8,574 nt of DNA, taken from contig SLLF01000002.1 in assembly GCA_007134175.1 (NCBI GenBank), forward strand, positions 1-8,574, in the 5' to 3' direction. The translations under genes and the position numbers were made by a program. Shown in pieces: positions 1-7,721 of this stretch (its first letter is position 1; each line of letters begins with the position of its first letter). This DNA is from Kiritimatiellia bacterium (GTDB taxonomy: Bacteria > Verrucomicrobiota > Kiritimatiellia > SLAD01). The notes under the pieces were generated by a model. It was not told where the DNA came from. It made no database searches and saw only the letters and a program-made list of their open reading frames with translations.

Positions 1-1578
1 CTGCAAGCTCTCGTAGGTCACCGGCGTATCCAGCTTGACGCGCGGAATGACGCCACCGGAGGGGCCGCCGGTCTGGACCGCCTTGATCCGCGCTCCCCGG
101 TCCGCGCCGCCGCAGATCTCCTCGATGACGGTGCGGATCGGAATCCCCATCGGCACTTCAACCAGTTGCGGGTGGCGCACCTTGCCGGTAACGGCAAACA
201 CCTTGGTTCCGCGCGACTTCTCCGTGCCGTAGCCGGCGTACCACTCCCCGCCGCGATCAAGAATAACCGAGACCGTTGCCAGCGTTTCGACATTATTGAT
301 CGAGGTCGGCTTGCCCCAAAGGCCTTTAACGGAGGGGTAGGGGGGGCGCGGTTCCGGACTGCCCCGTCGCCCCTCAATGGACGCGATCAGGGCGGTTTCT
401 TCACCGCAGACGAAGGCCCCGGCCCCCAAGCGAACCTGGGCATCGAACGAGAAACCGCTGCCGAGGATGTTTTGTCCCAGCAGACCCGACGCCCGTGCCT
501 GGTCGATGGCGCGTTGTACCCGTTCCACCGCCAACGGATATTCGGCGCGGATGTAGAAGAATCCCTTGTCCGCCCCGATCGCGTAGGCCGAGATCATCAG
601 GCCTTCCAGCACCGAATGCGGGTCCCCCTCCAGTACACTGCGATCCATGAACGCACCGGGATCCCCTTCGTCGGCGTTGCAGATCACGATTTTACGGTCC
701 GCCTCGGGTTCACGGGTCAATTTCCATTTGAGCCAGGTCGGGAATCCGGCCCCTCCTCGCCCGCGCAGGCCGCTGATCTTCATGATCTCAATCACCTGCT
801 CCGGGGTGTTGTCCAGCAGAGCGCGCTTCAGCCCCCGGTATCCGCCCGCCTGGCAATAGGCGTCGATCTGGTCGGGATCGATCTGGCCGCAGTTCCGCAG
901 CGTAATGCGTTCCTGCGGGTCCCGGCCCGTTTTTAATAGATCCTGAATCACCTCGCCGTTTTGGAGCGTGGTTTCGATGAACCGCCGGACATCGGGACCG
1001 CTGAGATGCGCGTAGGTCACGCCGGAGGGCAGGAGTTGGACGCAAACGCCCTGATTATAGAGCCCCATGTCCAAGGCCCGATAGACCTTGATCGTGTCGC
1101 CTAACCCTTGGGCGGCCAACTCTTCGCGGATTAGTTCCTGAAAGAATTCGGTCTTGTCCTTGTTGGGACTCGCGCCGGTGTCTTTCACCAGGATCGCCCG
1201 CGTGGGGGTGCGGCCCAGGTCGCCACCCCGGTTGCGCGTAGCAATGACGCGGTCCTCCAGTAGTTGGCCGCCGCGGGAAACAAATTCAAGCAGTGCGCGT
1301 GCCATAGCCGGGTCCACCGCGCCAAAGACGGTGGTGGTGCCATTCGCATCCCCGGCGACCACGACGGGGTCCGCATAGGAAAGGCCGAGCGATCCGGTCT
1401 TCAGTACCTCAACATCCACCTGGCACGCGTCACGCGCGGCCAGCAAGGCGTCGTAGACCGCTTTCGCGCCGGCGGCAACACCGCCGGTGTCCAAGCCGAC
1501 GCGGCACCAGGGGCGCGTCGGAGCAGGGCGGTTCCAATATTGTTCCAGCCCATCGGCGGTCAATGGTGTGCGCGGCAT
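1..1578 (-). CDS. NuoF/HndC/HydB-like NADH-binding flavoprotein (partial, C-terminus cut by window edge)
   Basis: Translating the minus strand from the ATG at 1578 gives 526 open residues that reach base 1 without a stop. It is the FMN- and NADH-binding subunit of a diaphorase module that passes electrons between NAD(H) and a partner hydrogenase, formate dehydrogenase or complex-I-like enzyme. Family motifs seen are GLRGRGGAGFP (270-280), CNADEGDPGAFMDR (300-313) and GAGAFVCGEETALI around Cys391. The C-terminal 4Fe-4S motif and any ferredoxin tail lie outside the window. Before the flavin domain are two thioredoxin-like ferredoxin folds (about 24-110 and 126-216), as in HndC/HydB proteins. 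Both lack the usual cluster cysteines: G32, S63 and S67 stand where Cys is expected in the first, and the second reads DTGASP and ALDMGLY where Cys-bearing motifs belong. The start codon follows directly after the TAG of the NuoE-like gene, with GGGGGAAA as ribosome site inside that gene's end. The family call is secure; the exact enzyme is not. Confidence 0.93.
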   Translation of the reverse strand, partial: MPRTPLTADGLEQYWNRPAPTRPWCRVGLDTGGVAAGAKAVYDALLAARDACQVDVEVLKTGSLGLSYADPVVVAGDANGTTTVFGAVDPAMARALLEFVSRGGQLLEDRVIATRNRGGDLGRTPTRAILVKDTGASPNKDKTEFFQELIREELAAQGLGDTIKVYRALDMGLYNQGVCVQLLPSGVTYAHLSGPDVRRFIETTLQNGEVIQDLLKTGRDPQERITLRNCGQIDPDQIDAYCQAGGYRGLKRALLDNTPEQVIEIMKISGLRGRGGAGFPTWLKWKLTREPEADRKIVICNADEGDPGAFMDRSVLEGDPHSVLEGLMISAYAIGADKGFFYIRAEYPLAVERVQRAIDQARASGLLGQNILGSGFSFDAQVRLGAGAFVCGEETALIASIEGRRGSPEPRPPYPSVKGLWGKPTSINNVETLATVSVILDRGGEWYAGYGTEKSRGTKVFAVTGKVRHPQLVEVPMGIPIRTVIEEICGGADRGARIKAVQTGGPSGGVIPRVKLDTPVTYESLQ

Positions 1579-2091
1579 CTATTTCCCCCGTTTCTGTTTG
1601 ATGATGTCCTTGACGTTGCTGGGGCAAAGGCGTCCGTGCGTCTCGCCATCCACCACGACCGCCGGCGCCATGCCGCAACAGCCGATGCAGCGCACGGTTT
1701 CGAGGTTGAATTCGTTGCGGCGGACGCCGGCCGCCTCAAGTAATTTCAATTGGTGGTCCAACTCGGCATGCAATTCGTCCGCCCCCTTCAAGTAGCAGGC
1801 CGTTCCCATGCAGACTTGAATGTGGTGGTTGCCGGGCGGAGTCAGGCGGAAATAGTGGTAGAAGGTGATCACCTCGTAGATGCGCGCCATGCTGGTGCCG
1901 AGTTCCTTGGCCAGCTCGTTGGCCGCGCCGCGCGGGATATAGCCGAACTCGTTCTGAATGGCATGCAGGATCATGATCAGGTTGCCCTCTTCCGCCTGCC
2001 ATTCCCGCGCGATTGCGCGCACCCGGTTGCGCATGGACTCCACCCACCCCAGCAGGTTGTCCAATTCTGTTTGCAGTTGTTGCGTGGCCAT
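1579..2091 (-). CDS. NuoE/HndA-like thioredoxin-fold [2Fe-2S] subunit
   Basis: This 170-residue protein is the small [2Fe-2S] subunit that pairs with a NuoF-type flavoprotein in complex I, NAD(P)-linked [FeFe]-hydrogenases and NAD-dependent formate dehydrogenases. An N-terminal helical part (to about residue 85, including GYIPRGAANELAKELG) precedes a thioredoxin-like domain with all four cluster ligands: C94 and C99 in CMGTACYLKG, and C135 and C139 in CIGCCGMAP. Its cluster is therefore probably functional, in contrast to the degenerate domains of the downstream flavoprotein. Two in-frame upstream ATGs exist (2109 and 2157). I chose 2091 because the strong GGGGGGAG ribosome site lies 8 bases before it and the protein then has the usual family start; the 2157 start would begin inside the preceding receptor gene. 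The stop TAG touches the ATG of the next gene, so the two subunits are surely co-translated. HndA, HoxE, FdsG and NuoE cannot be told apart without the missing partners. Confidence 0.93.
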   Translation of the reverse strand: MATQQLQTELDNLLGWVESMRNRVRAIAREWQAEEGNLIMILHAIQNEFGYIPRGAANELAKELGTSMARIYEVITFYHYFRLTPPGNHHIQVCMGTACYLKGADELHAELDHQLKLLEAAGVRRNEFNLETVRCIGCCGMAPAVVVDGETHGRLCPSNVKDIIKQKRGK

Positions 2092-2099
2092 ATGTAGTG

Positions 2100-2107
2100 C
2101 TCCCCCC
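2100..2107 (-). promoter_or_regulatory. Ribosome binding site deciding the NuoE-like start
   Basis: The minus strand reads GGGGGGAG, 8 bases before the ATG at 2091. It lies in the 47-base gap after the receptor stop codon and favours the 170-residue form over the longer in-frame alternatives at 2109 and 2157. Confidence 0.65.
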
Positions 2108-2138
2108 ATGGTAGGGAAAAAGTGAAGGGCGTGGTGTA

Positions 2139-4148
2139 TCAGAAACGCGCTTCCCATGCAACCTGCAAAGAACGGCCCGGTTCATTATGGGGGGAGCCGC
2201 GCCAGGTAGTGAGATGATCCCGCCAGGTGGCGTCGGTGGCGTTTAACACGTCGAGCCTGATTTCATGCGCCACGGGGCCGCGCTCCGCCAGATAGGCCAG
2301 GGAGAGATCAACCACTCCCCAGCCGGGCGTTTCCTCCACGCCTTCCGGCACCCGGTCCTGGCGCAGGGCAAAGCGATAGCGTAGCCGGACGCGCCAGGCG
2401 GGGTCGGGCTGGTAACGGAGTCCGGCACCGCCGCCGAGGGGCGCGATGTCCGGGAGTGGCTCGCTGCGGCTGCGGTCATCCCCGCGCAGCCAGCCCAGAT
2501 TGGCGTATGCCGCCCAGGCGGTCGACCATTGATACCGGGCTTCCGCTTCCAATCCCCAGAGGCGGGCACGATCAATAGAGGCGTTGCGTAGGGTGGCTTC
2601 ATCGACCCGTTCCTCGCCGACCCGGTTGCGCAGCGCATTGATAAAACCTGCGACCTCGAACGACCAGTGGGCATTTTGCCAGTCCATTCCCATTTCCGCG
2701 AACCGGGACTGCTCCGCATCGAGTTCGGGATTGCCCAGCTTGATTTGGCCGTCGCCCAGCGCCAGGAACTGGTAGCGTTCCTCGATGGAAGGGGCGCGGT
2801 AGCCGGCAGCGGTAACGCCGCGCAGCGCCAGTTGGTCGGTAAGGTGCCAGCGGAGGCCGATGTGGGCGTTGCCGTTCCAGTCGTAGTTCGTGGCCGTGTC
2901 CCACTGGGTGGTCGCACTGTTTGCCACCCGCAAGCCGTCTACCCGCAGGCCGGCCGTCAGCTGCCAATCCGGTGCCCATTGCCAGTGGTCTTCCACGAAG
3001 GCCCCATAGGACCACTCATTGGCGGGCGGCAGCGGCCGGTCGGTCAAGCGGGTGTTGTCCGCCAGGGTGCGCGTGCGCGTGGAGGTCAGTTCGCGGCGCC
3101 ACGTTTCGAAACCGGCACCGACTTGGTGATCACCCCAGGCAAACGTATTCAGCCAGCGAGCGCCCAGCGTATCATGTTGGCCCACCGGGGCCAGTTCGCG
3201 CACGGGACCGCCCGGGAACCCGTCGATGCGCACCTGGCGCTCGATCTGCTGGTAGTAGAGGTCCAGTCGGCTTGTGGCCCAGGCCCCGACATCCACGGCG
3301 ACACGGTTATGGAGGGCCACCAGCCAGCGATGGGCTTCGGCGTAGGTGACGTCCGCCTGGGCGGGCAGCGGGGCGCGGCCGGTGCCGGGGATGCCGATCT
3401 CCTCGCCGCGGTGGTACTGTACCCGGAATTCGGAATCGGCCGCCGGGGCCCAGCGATAGCCAAGCCGCAGGGATCCAGCCTGATCGCGGTACTGCGAATT
3501 ACGTACTTGTTCGCCGGCACCGTCGCGATAGGCGTCGGCATCCCGGGCGCTCACCGCCGCTTCCGTGAAGTGCCGGGCGGTATGGTGGCGGGCGCGATAG
3601 TGGACGGCCCACCCGTCCGGATTATGCAGGCCCCCAAAACGCACCTGCTGCCGCAGGGTCGGTTCGGGGGTGAAAACGGGAGGGGCCATGACGATATTGA
3701 CCATGCCCCCTAGGGAACCAGAACCGTACAACGCCGACACCGGACCCTTGAGCACCTCCACCCGTTCCACGGCGGTCCAGTCGATCAACGCCAGGCGGGC
3801 AGCCAGATCGGTAGCGGTGGCCAGGCGCGCACCGTCCAGTGTTACCACAATACGATCGCCCGACATGCCGCGGATGGAAAGGTCGCCGGCCCACGGACCG
3901 TCCGCGGTACGGGCGACATTCGGGGAGCTCGCGGCCAAGTCCCCCAAGCCGCCGGTCACACCCCACGTATCGGTTGCCGGGTGCCAAATCGTCACCGAGG
4001 CCGGCAATTGGTCGGCCGGCTCCGCCCAGGTGCGTGCCGTGACCACAACGGTCGGCAGTTCATACGGACCGGTGCCACCAGCCCATTGCACGTCGCACAT
4101 GAGCAGGCCGGTCACCAACAGCAAGGCGATTCTTCTCTTTCGCCACAT
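2139..4148 (-). CDS. TonB-dependent outer-membrane receptor, substrate unassigned
   Basis: This 669-residue protein is a ligand-gated outer-membrane beta-barrel that imports a scarce substrate (typically iron chelate, heme, cobalamin or another metal complex) using TonB energy. It has a signal peptide (WRKRR then a hydrophobic stretch 7-17, cleavage probably near residue 23-25), a TonB-box-like ELPTVVVTA (30-38), and a plug domain with RGMSGDRIVVTLDGARL (93-109) and LKGPVSALYGSGSLGGMVNIV-type sequence (133-153). A long barrel follows and ends in an aromatic residue (EARF), as outer-membrane proteins do. GYRAPSIEERY (449-459) and GNPELD (472-477) resemble the FRAP and NPNL boxes of heme and other receptors, but no histidine lies between them, where heme receptors usually have one. 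Length is normal for the family. The ATG at 4148 has AAGGAG 7 bases upstream. It lies 82 bases after the membrane-anchored YbjQ gene. The receptor call is firm; I do not assign the ligand. Confidence 0.95.
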   Translation of the reverse strand: MWRKRRIALLLVTGLLMCDVQWAGGTGPYELPTVVVTARTWAEPADQLPASVTIWHPATDTWGVTGGLGDLAASSPNVARTADGPWAGDLSIRGMSGDRIVVTLDGARLATATDLAARLALIDWTAVERVEVLKGPVSALYGSGSLGGMVNIVMAPPVFTPEPTLRQQVRFGGLHNPDGWAVHYRARHHTARHFTEAAVSARDADAYRDGAGEQVRNSQYRDQAGSLRLGYRWAPAADSEFRVQYHRGEEIGIPGTGRAPLPAQADVTYAEAHRWLVALHNRVAVDVGAWATSRLDLYYQQIERQVRIDGFPGGPVRELAPVGQHDTLGARWLNTFAWGDHQVGAGFETWRRELTSTRTRTLADNTRLTDRPLPPANEWSYGAFVEDHWQWAPDWQLTAGLRVDGLRVANSATTQWDTATNYDWNGNAHIGLRWHLTDQLALRGVTAAGYRAPSIEERYQFLALGDGQIKLGNPELDAEQSRFAEMGMDWQNAHWSFEVAGFINALRNRVGEERVDEATLRNASIDRARLWGLEAEARYQWSTAWAAYANLGWLRGDDRSRSEPLPDIAPLGGGAGLRYQPDPAWRVRLRYRFALRQDRVPEGVEETPGWGVVDLSLAYLAERGPVAHEIRLDVLNATDATWRDHLTTWRGSPHNEPGRSLQVAWEARF

Positions 4149-4163
4149 AGCTGGACTCCTTCG

Positions 4164-4183
4164 CGGGCGGCAGGCTGCGCCCG
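4164..4183 (-). repeat. Inverted repeat abutting the receptor ribosome site
   Basis: CGGGCG and CGCCCG form a 6-bp GC-only stem around an 8-base loop. It ends two bases before the AAGGAG ribosome site (4156-4161) of the receptor gene. It may be a small leader hairpin affecting translation or a remnant of transcript processing. The 82-base gap (4149-4230) shows no other structure and is too short for a cobalamin riboswitch. In DNA this GC-rich, such a stem can arise by chance. Confidence 0.3.
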
Positions 4184-4230
4184 TAGGTGCGGTTCATCAA
4201 ATACCGAATCTGGTCGTGAGCGCGACGACT

Positions 4231-4755
4231 TCATCCCGCCAGCGGCGCGGTCACCGGCGCCTGGACCGGACTCGTCGTCGTGGTGGCGGCATAGTGGGCC
4301 GTGGCGGACGCCAGAATGCTCACCGAGGTAGCCTTCTGGGCGGTCGTCGCGTTGCCCGATATGTCGGCGAACTCGATACGCAGATTGGCCAGTGCGTTGT
4401 AACCACGGCGGTGCACCTCCTCCAGCAGACGCATGATCACTTCCCGGCGTGCGCGGTCCAGCGTCATAGCGTAGCTACGCACCTCACCCCCGAAGATGTT
4501 CTTCAGCTTACCGAGAAACCCCCGGAAATGATCGATACCGAGGCACACCTCGCTCGTCACCAGCATCGGCGGATGTTCCCCCGGCACCGGGTCGAGCATC
4601 ACCCGGATATCCGTGGCGCGAATGTGGGCCACGGTCGCTTGGCGCCGCGCCAGGTCCGCCTCGTGCCGGGTGGCGATCACCCGGCCGGCCAGCATAGCCA
4701 CCAGCAGCAAGGTGACCGGGATGATCAGCCAGATAAAAGCGAGCAGGAATTCCAC
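4231..4755 (-). CDS. Membrane-anchored YbjQ/UPF0145-like (heavy-metal-binding domain) protein
   Basis: This 174-residue protein has one N-terminal transmembrane helix (about residues 3-24) followed by basic residues (R25, R30, R37, R38), which predicts a cytoplasmic C-terminal part. Residues about 62-160 form a divergent YbjQ-type domain: LKNIFGGEVRSYAMTLDRARREVI (84-107) aligns with LKNLVGGELKGY and the following helix of the neighbouring paralogue, and LANLRIEF (122-129) matches its VINVRF strand. The end is rich in Thr, Ala and Pro and looks disordered. The biochemical role of the family is unknown; 'heavy-metal binding' is a database name and I see no metal-ligand cluster here. Translation starts at GTG (4755). 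The preceding gene's TGA (4766-4768) lies 10 bases upstream and is part of the TGAGAGGT sequence that supplies the ribosome site, so the two genes are coupled. Confidence 0.8.
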   Translation of the reverse strand: MEFLLAFIWLIIPVTLLLVAMLAGRVIATRHEADLARRQATVAHIRATDIRVMLDPVPGEHPPMLVTSEVCLGIDHFRGFLGKLKNIFGGEVRSYAMTLDRARREVIMRLLEEVHRRGYNALANLRIEFADISGNATTAQKATSVSILASATAHYAATTTTSPVQAPVTAPLAG

Positions 4756-4765
4756 GGCGCACCTC

Positions 4766-5143
4766 TCAGCTCAAGGGCGGCGGCTGTGGCACGCCGGTCG
4801 TGGCGGCCAGCGCGGGCTCGTCCCGGGCCTCCCGCAATTTTACGGCGGTTCCGTACACATAAAGTTCCGCCGCGCCCTGGGTGATGGCGCTGGTACTGAA
4901 GCGGACATTGATAACCGCGTCAGCCCCGAGTTCGGTGGCCTGGGCCAGCATACGCTCGATCGCGGAACGGCGCGACTCGGTCAGCAGCTCCGTATAGCCT
5001 TTCAACTCCCCGCCCACCAGGTTTTTCAGACCCGCCGCGATATCGCGGCCCATATGTTTCGCCCGCACCACATTGCCCTGCACAATGCCCAGCGATTGCA
5101 GGATCTCATAGCCAGGTATCGTCTCGGTATTAACCACAATCAT
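4766..5143 (-). CDS. YbjQ/UPF0145 family protein
   Basis: This 125-residue soluble protein has the full YbjQ (UPF0145) pattern: TETIPGYEI (6-14), LGIVQGNVVRAKHMGRDI (18-35), LKNLVGGELKGYTEL (39-53), LGADAVINVRF (72-82), then QGAAELYVYGTAVKL (89-103). About 20 residues of Ala- and Pro-rich tail extend beyond the usual domain of about 105 residues. Members are small oligomeric proteins of unknown function; the heavy-metal label rests on weak evidence. The ATG at 5143 has AAAGGAG 6 bases upstream and is the first gene after a 333-base non-coding gap, so it probably heads the unit with the membrane-anchored paralogue and perhaps the TonB receptor. A soluble plus an anchored copy suggests that the two associate at the inner membrane, which is inference. 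Confidence 0.9.
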   Translation of the reverse strand: MIVVNTETIPGYEILQSLGIVQGNVVRAKHMGRDIAAGLKNLVGGELKGYTELLTESRRSAIERMLAQATELGADAVINVRFSTSAITQGAAELYVYGTAVKLREARDEPALAATTGVPQPPPLS

Positions 5144-5237
5144 GACGGACTCCTTTCAACAGATACTGATGCTGCCGATGGTATACAGGAACGAGATCGT
5201 TGGCGAGCAGGAAAAAAGCGGGGGTCGTCCGTACAGG

Positions 5238-5250
5238 AGGGTAGCACCCT
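5238..5250 (-). repeat. Small hairpin in the presumed ybjQ leader
   Basis: AGGGT and ACCCT pair perfectly around a 3-base loop, and a G-T pair extends the stem by one. It lies about 95 bases before the YbjQ start codon. No T-run follows on the minus strand, so it is not a typical Rho-independent terminator. Confidence 0.25.
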
Positions 5251-5353
5251 TACTCAGGAGCAAGCCAAAAGAGGATGAAGCGATGGCTCAGGTGATTTGG
5301 ACGGAGCCTGCTCTTTTAGCTCCTTAACCGGTTGTTTGAGTAAATGAGTCGGT

Positions 5354-5382
5354 AATACAGCCTGGCGTTTTGCCCATTCCAA
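5354..5382 (-). promoter_or_regulatory. Possible sigma-70 type promoter for the ybjQ unit
   Basis: On the minus strand TTGGAA (5382-5377) and TGTATT (5359-5354) are separated by 17 bases, each matching 4 of 6 consensus positions. Transcription would start near 5347 and give a leader of about 200 bases. The CRP-like dyad centre would then lie about 74 bases upstream of the start, near an activator position. The match is weak and sigma preferences in this organism are unknown. Confidence 0.25.
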
Positions 5383-5412
5383 GCGTTGTCCGTTCTCTCA
5401 CCCCCTCGCAAA

Positions 5413-5430
5413 CTGTGACAAAGGTCACAG
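5413..5430. promoter_or_regulatory. CRP/FNR-family-like operator dyad
   Basis: CTGTGAC-AAAG-GTCACAG is a perfect 7-bp inverted repeat. Its core, TGTGA (5414-5418), six bases, TCACA (5425-5429), is exactly the symmetric pattern bound by CRP-family regulators. The only gene group it could serve as a promoter element begins at 5143 on the minus strand, since priA ends at 5477 on the same strand. An alternative is that the RNA form, a 7-bp stem with a 4-base loop followed by TTTG, acts as a weak terminator about 47 bases after priA; the very short T-run makes this less convincing. Confidence 0.5.
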
Positions 5431-5476
5431 GCCAGACTGAACCGAAGTTCGACGTGTCGGAGATTGGGTTCGAGGA

Positions 5477-7721
5477 TTAGCTGATCGCGTCCACGTCAAG
5501 CGCGTAGCGGACGTCTTTCGGCCACTTTAGGCTGTCGAGCACCGTGCGTAAGGGGCGGGTGCAGGCGGTGGCGCTGGGGGTACGGAAAACGCACTGATAG
5601 CGGTATTCCCCCTTGGCCCGCGCCAGCGGGGCGGGTACCGGGCCGGCCGCGATTATATTCTCGGGCAATCGGGGTATGAGCTGTTCCATAACCCGGGTGC
5701 CCATGGCTTCCACCGCCTCCGCCTCGGCGCCACGCAGCTGTAGGCAGATGTAATGGGTGAAGGGCGGATACTGCAGCTCGCGCCGGTATTCGATCTCCTG
5801 GTCATGGAACTGGTCGTAGTCGAGCCGCCGCGCGGCTTGGATGGCGGGATGGAAAGGCGTAAAGGTCTGGACCATAACTTCGCCCATCACGTCGCCCCGC
5901 CCGGCGCGCCCGGCCACTTGCGTTATCAGTTGAAACGTGCGCTCGCCAGCCCGGAAATCGGGACGGTGCAAGGCGGTGTCGGCGTTGATGACACCGACCA
6001 GTGTGACGTTGGGGAAGTCCAGTCCCTTGGCGATCATCTGCGTGCCGAGCAGGATATCGATGTCGCCGTGCCGGAACGCGCCCAGCAGTTCGGCGTACGC
6101 CTCTTTGCGGGTGGTGGTGTCGGCGTCCATGCGCTTCACCCGCGCCTGCGGAAAGACTTTCGTGACCACTTCCTCTACCCGTTGCGTACCCAGCCCGGCA
6201 TACCGGAAAGCCGGATCACGACAATCCGGATCGGGACAGCGGACCGGTACCCGCTGCACCGCGCCGCAGATATGACAATGCAATTGGTGTGGCGCCTTGT
6301 GATAGGTCATGGCGATACTGCAGGCGCTGCATTCCGCCACGTACCCGCACTTGGGACAGACCAGCGAGGTGGCGAACCCGCGCCGGTTCAGGAACAAGAT
6401 GGTCTGTTCCCCTTTCTCCAGCCGCAGGCGAATGGCTGCGGTCAGTTCGCGCGACAACACATTCAACCGCCCTTCGCGTTCCATCTCCACCCGCATATCG
6501 ATCACGTTGATCAGCGGCATATCGCGGTGGTCCACCCGGGCCGGCATCCGGGCCAGATGGTACTTGCCGATGCGGGCGTTGTGGATCGATTCCAGCGCCG
6601 GGGTCGCCGACCCCAGCACGACAGCGCACGACTCCATGCGGCCGCGCAGCACGGCCATGTCGCGGGCATGGTAGCGCGGCGGTTCCTCTTGCTTGTAGGT
6701 GTACTCGTGCTCCTCATCCACCACGATCAAGCCCAGTTTACGAACCGGCGCGAACAAGGCCGAGCGCGCACCGATGGCGATGCGCGCGTCGCCGGTCAAC
6801 ACCCGATGCCATTCGTCGTGGCGTTCCCCGCCGGACAGGTGGCTGTGCAGCACGGCCACGATATCGCCGAAACGCGCGCGGAACCGTTCCACGGTCTGGG
6901 GCGTAAGGGAAATTTCCGGCACCAGCACAATGGCTCCCTGGCCGCGCTCGATCACCGTCTGCAACGCTTGCAGGTATACTTCCGTCTTGCCGCTTCCGGT
7001 CACGCCGAACAGCAGCACTACCGCCGGGTCCAGGGTGGTGATGGATTGCTGGATGGTCGCCAGTGACTCGGCCTGCTGCGGCATAAGCGGCAGCGGCGTG
7101 GTCGGCACCACCTGGCTGCGTTCGAACGGGTTGCGCGCCACCGCGCGTTTTTCCAACTGCACCCAACCCTTGGTTGCCATGGCGCGCACGGTGGCGGTGG
7201 TGGCACCGGATAGCGCGGTCAGGCGCGGCTGCGTCATAACCGTTTCAGCCTGCAACGCTTCCAGCGCGGCGGCCTGCTTCGGGGCGCGTGATCGGCAAGC
7301 CTCTATCAGTTGCGGCCAGGTTTGTCCCGGCGGGGGCAGTGCCAGCAATACGTGTGGCACCTGCTTAAAAGAGCGGTCCGGCCGCCGCACCACGCCGGGC
7401 AGCACGGTCCGTACCGCCTGTTCCAGCGGGCAGCCGTAATAGGCTGCCATCCAGCGTGCCATCTTGACCATCACCGGTGTAATTAAGGGATGGTCGCCTA
7501 CCACGCGTTTGATCGGTTTGAGCTTTTTCGGTGCCAAGTCGGAGTCGGGACATAGCGCCACCACATAGCCCGTTACCATACGCGGCCCAAAGGGGACCAC
7601 CACTTGTGATCCCAGACAGACGGCAGCGCGCAATGGGTCAGGAATCAAGTAGTCGAATTCGCGGTCCAGCGCGATTTCGACCACCACGCGGGCCACCGAC
7701 CCATTGGTGCCCGATCGGGTC

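Larger units (their letters stand above)
5144..5476. other. Non-coding gap between priA and the ybjQ pair
   Basis: This is the only gap of over 300 bases in the window. It is visibly less GC-rich than the genes beside it. It contains a CRP/FNR-like dyad (5413-5430), a weak promoter candidate (5354-5382), an 8-bp AACCGGTT palindrome (5326-5333) and a small hairpin (5238-5250). A 61-codon plus-strand frame (5142-5327) crosses it, but it has no ribosome site, no recognisable domain and the wrong orientation. I found no tRNA or recognisable riboswitch. Confidence 0.7.

Noticed and set aside
166..936. Plus-strand open frame (256 codons) inside the NuoF-like gene
   Set aside because: It is antisense to the FMN- and NADH-binding motifs of the real gene.
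1579..2157. Longer 192-residue form of the NuoE-like protein
   Set aside because: The extra 22 residues begin inside the receptor gene, lack family similarity, and have a much weaker ribosome site than the ATG at 2091.
4092..4148. Lipoprotein signal in the receptor (LLMC ending at Cys18)
   Set aside because: Met before the Cys does not fit a lipobox, and TonB receptors of this form use an ordinary signal peptide.
4149..4230. Cobalamin riboswitch before the TonB receptor
   Set aside because: The gap is 82 bases, too short for the fold, and the conserved B12-box sequence is absent.
3670..4884. Long plus-strand open frame (404 codons) across the receptor and YbjQ genes
   Set aside because: It is antisense to three well-recognised genes, with low-complexity Arg/Pro/Ala composition typical of shadow frames in GC-rich DNA.
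5304..5323. GGAGC...GCTCC inverted repeat as a terminator
   Set aside because: The arms are 5 bp with a long loop, and no T-run follows on the minus strand where transcription is expected.
5142..5327. A 61-codon plus-strand reading frame in the gap
   Set aside because: It has no ribosome site or recognisable domain, starts on the antisense of the YbjQ start codon, and is the only plus-strand candidate in an all-minus window.
5753..7066. Long plus-strand open frame (437 codons) inside priA
   Set aside because: It is antisense to clear helicase motifs and matches no family; open antisense frames are expected at this base composition.
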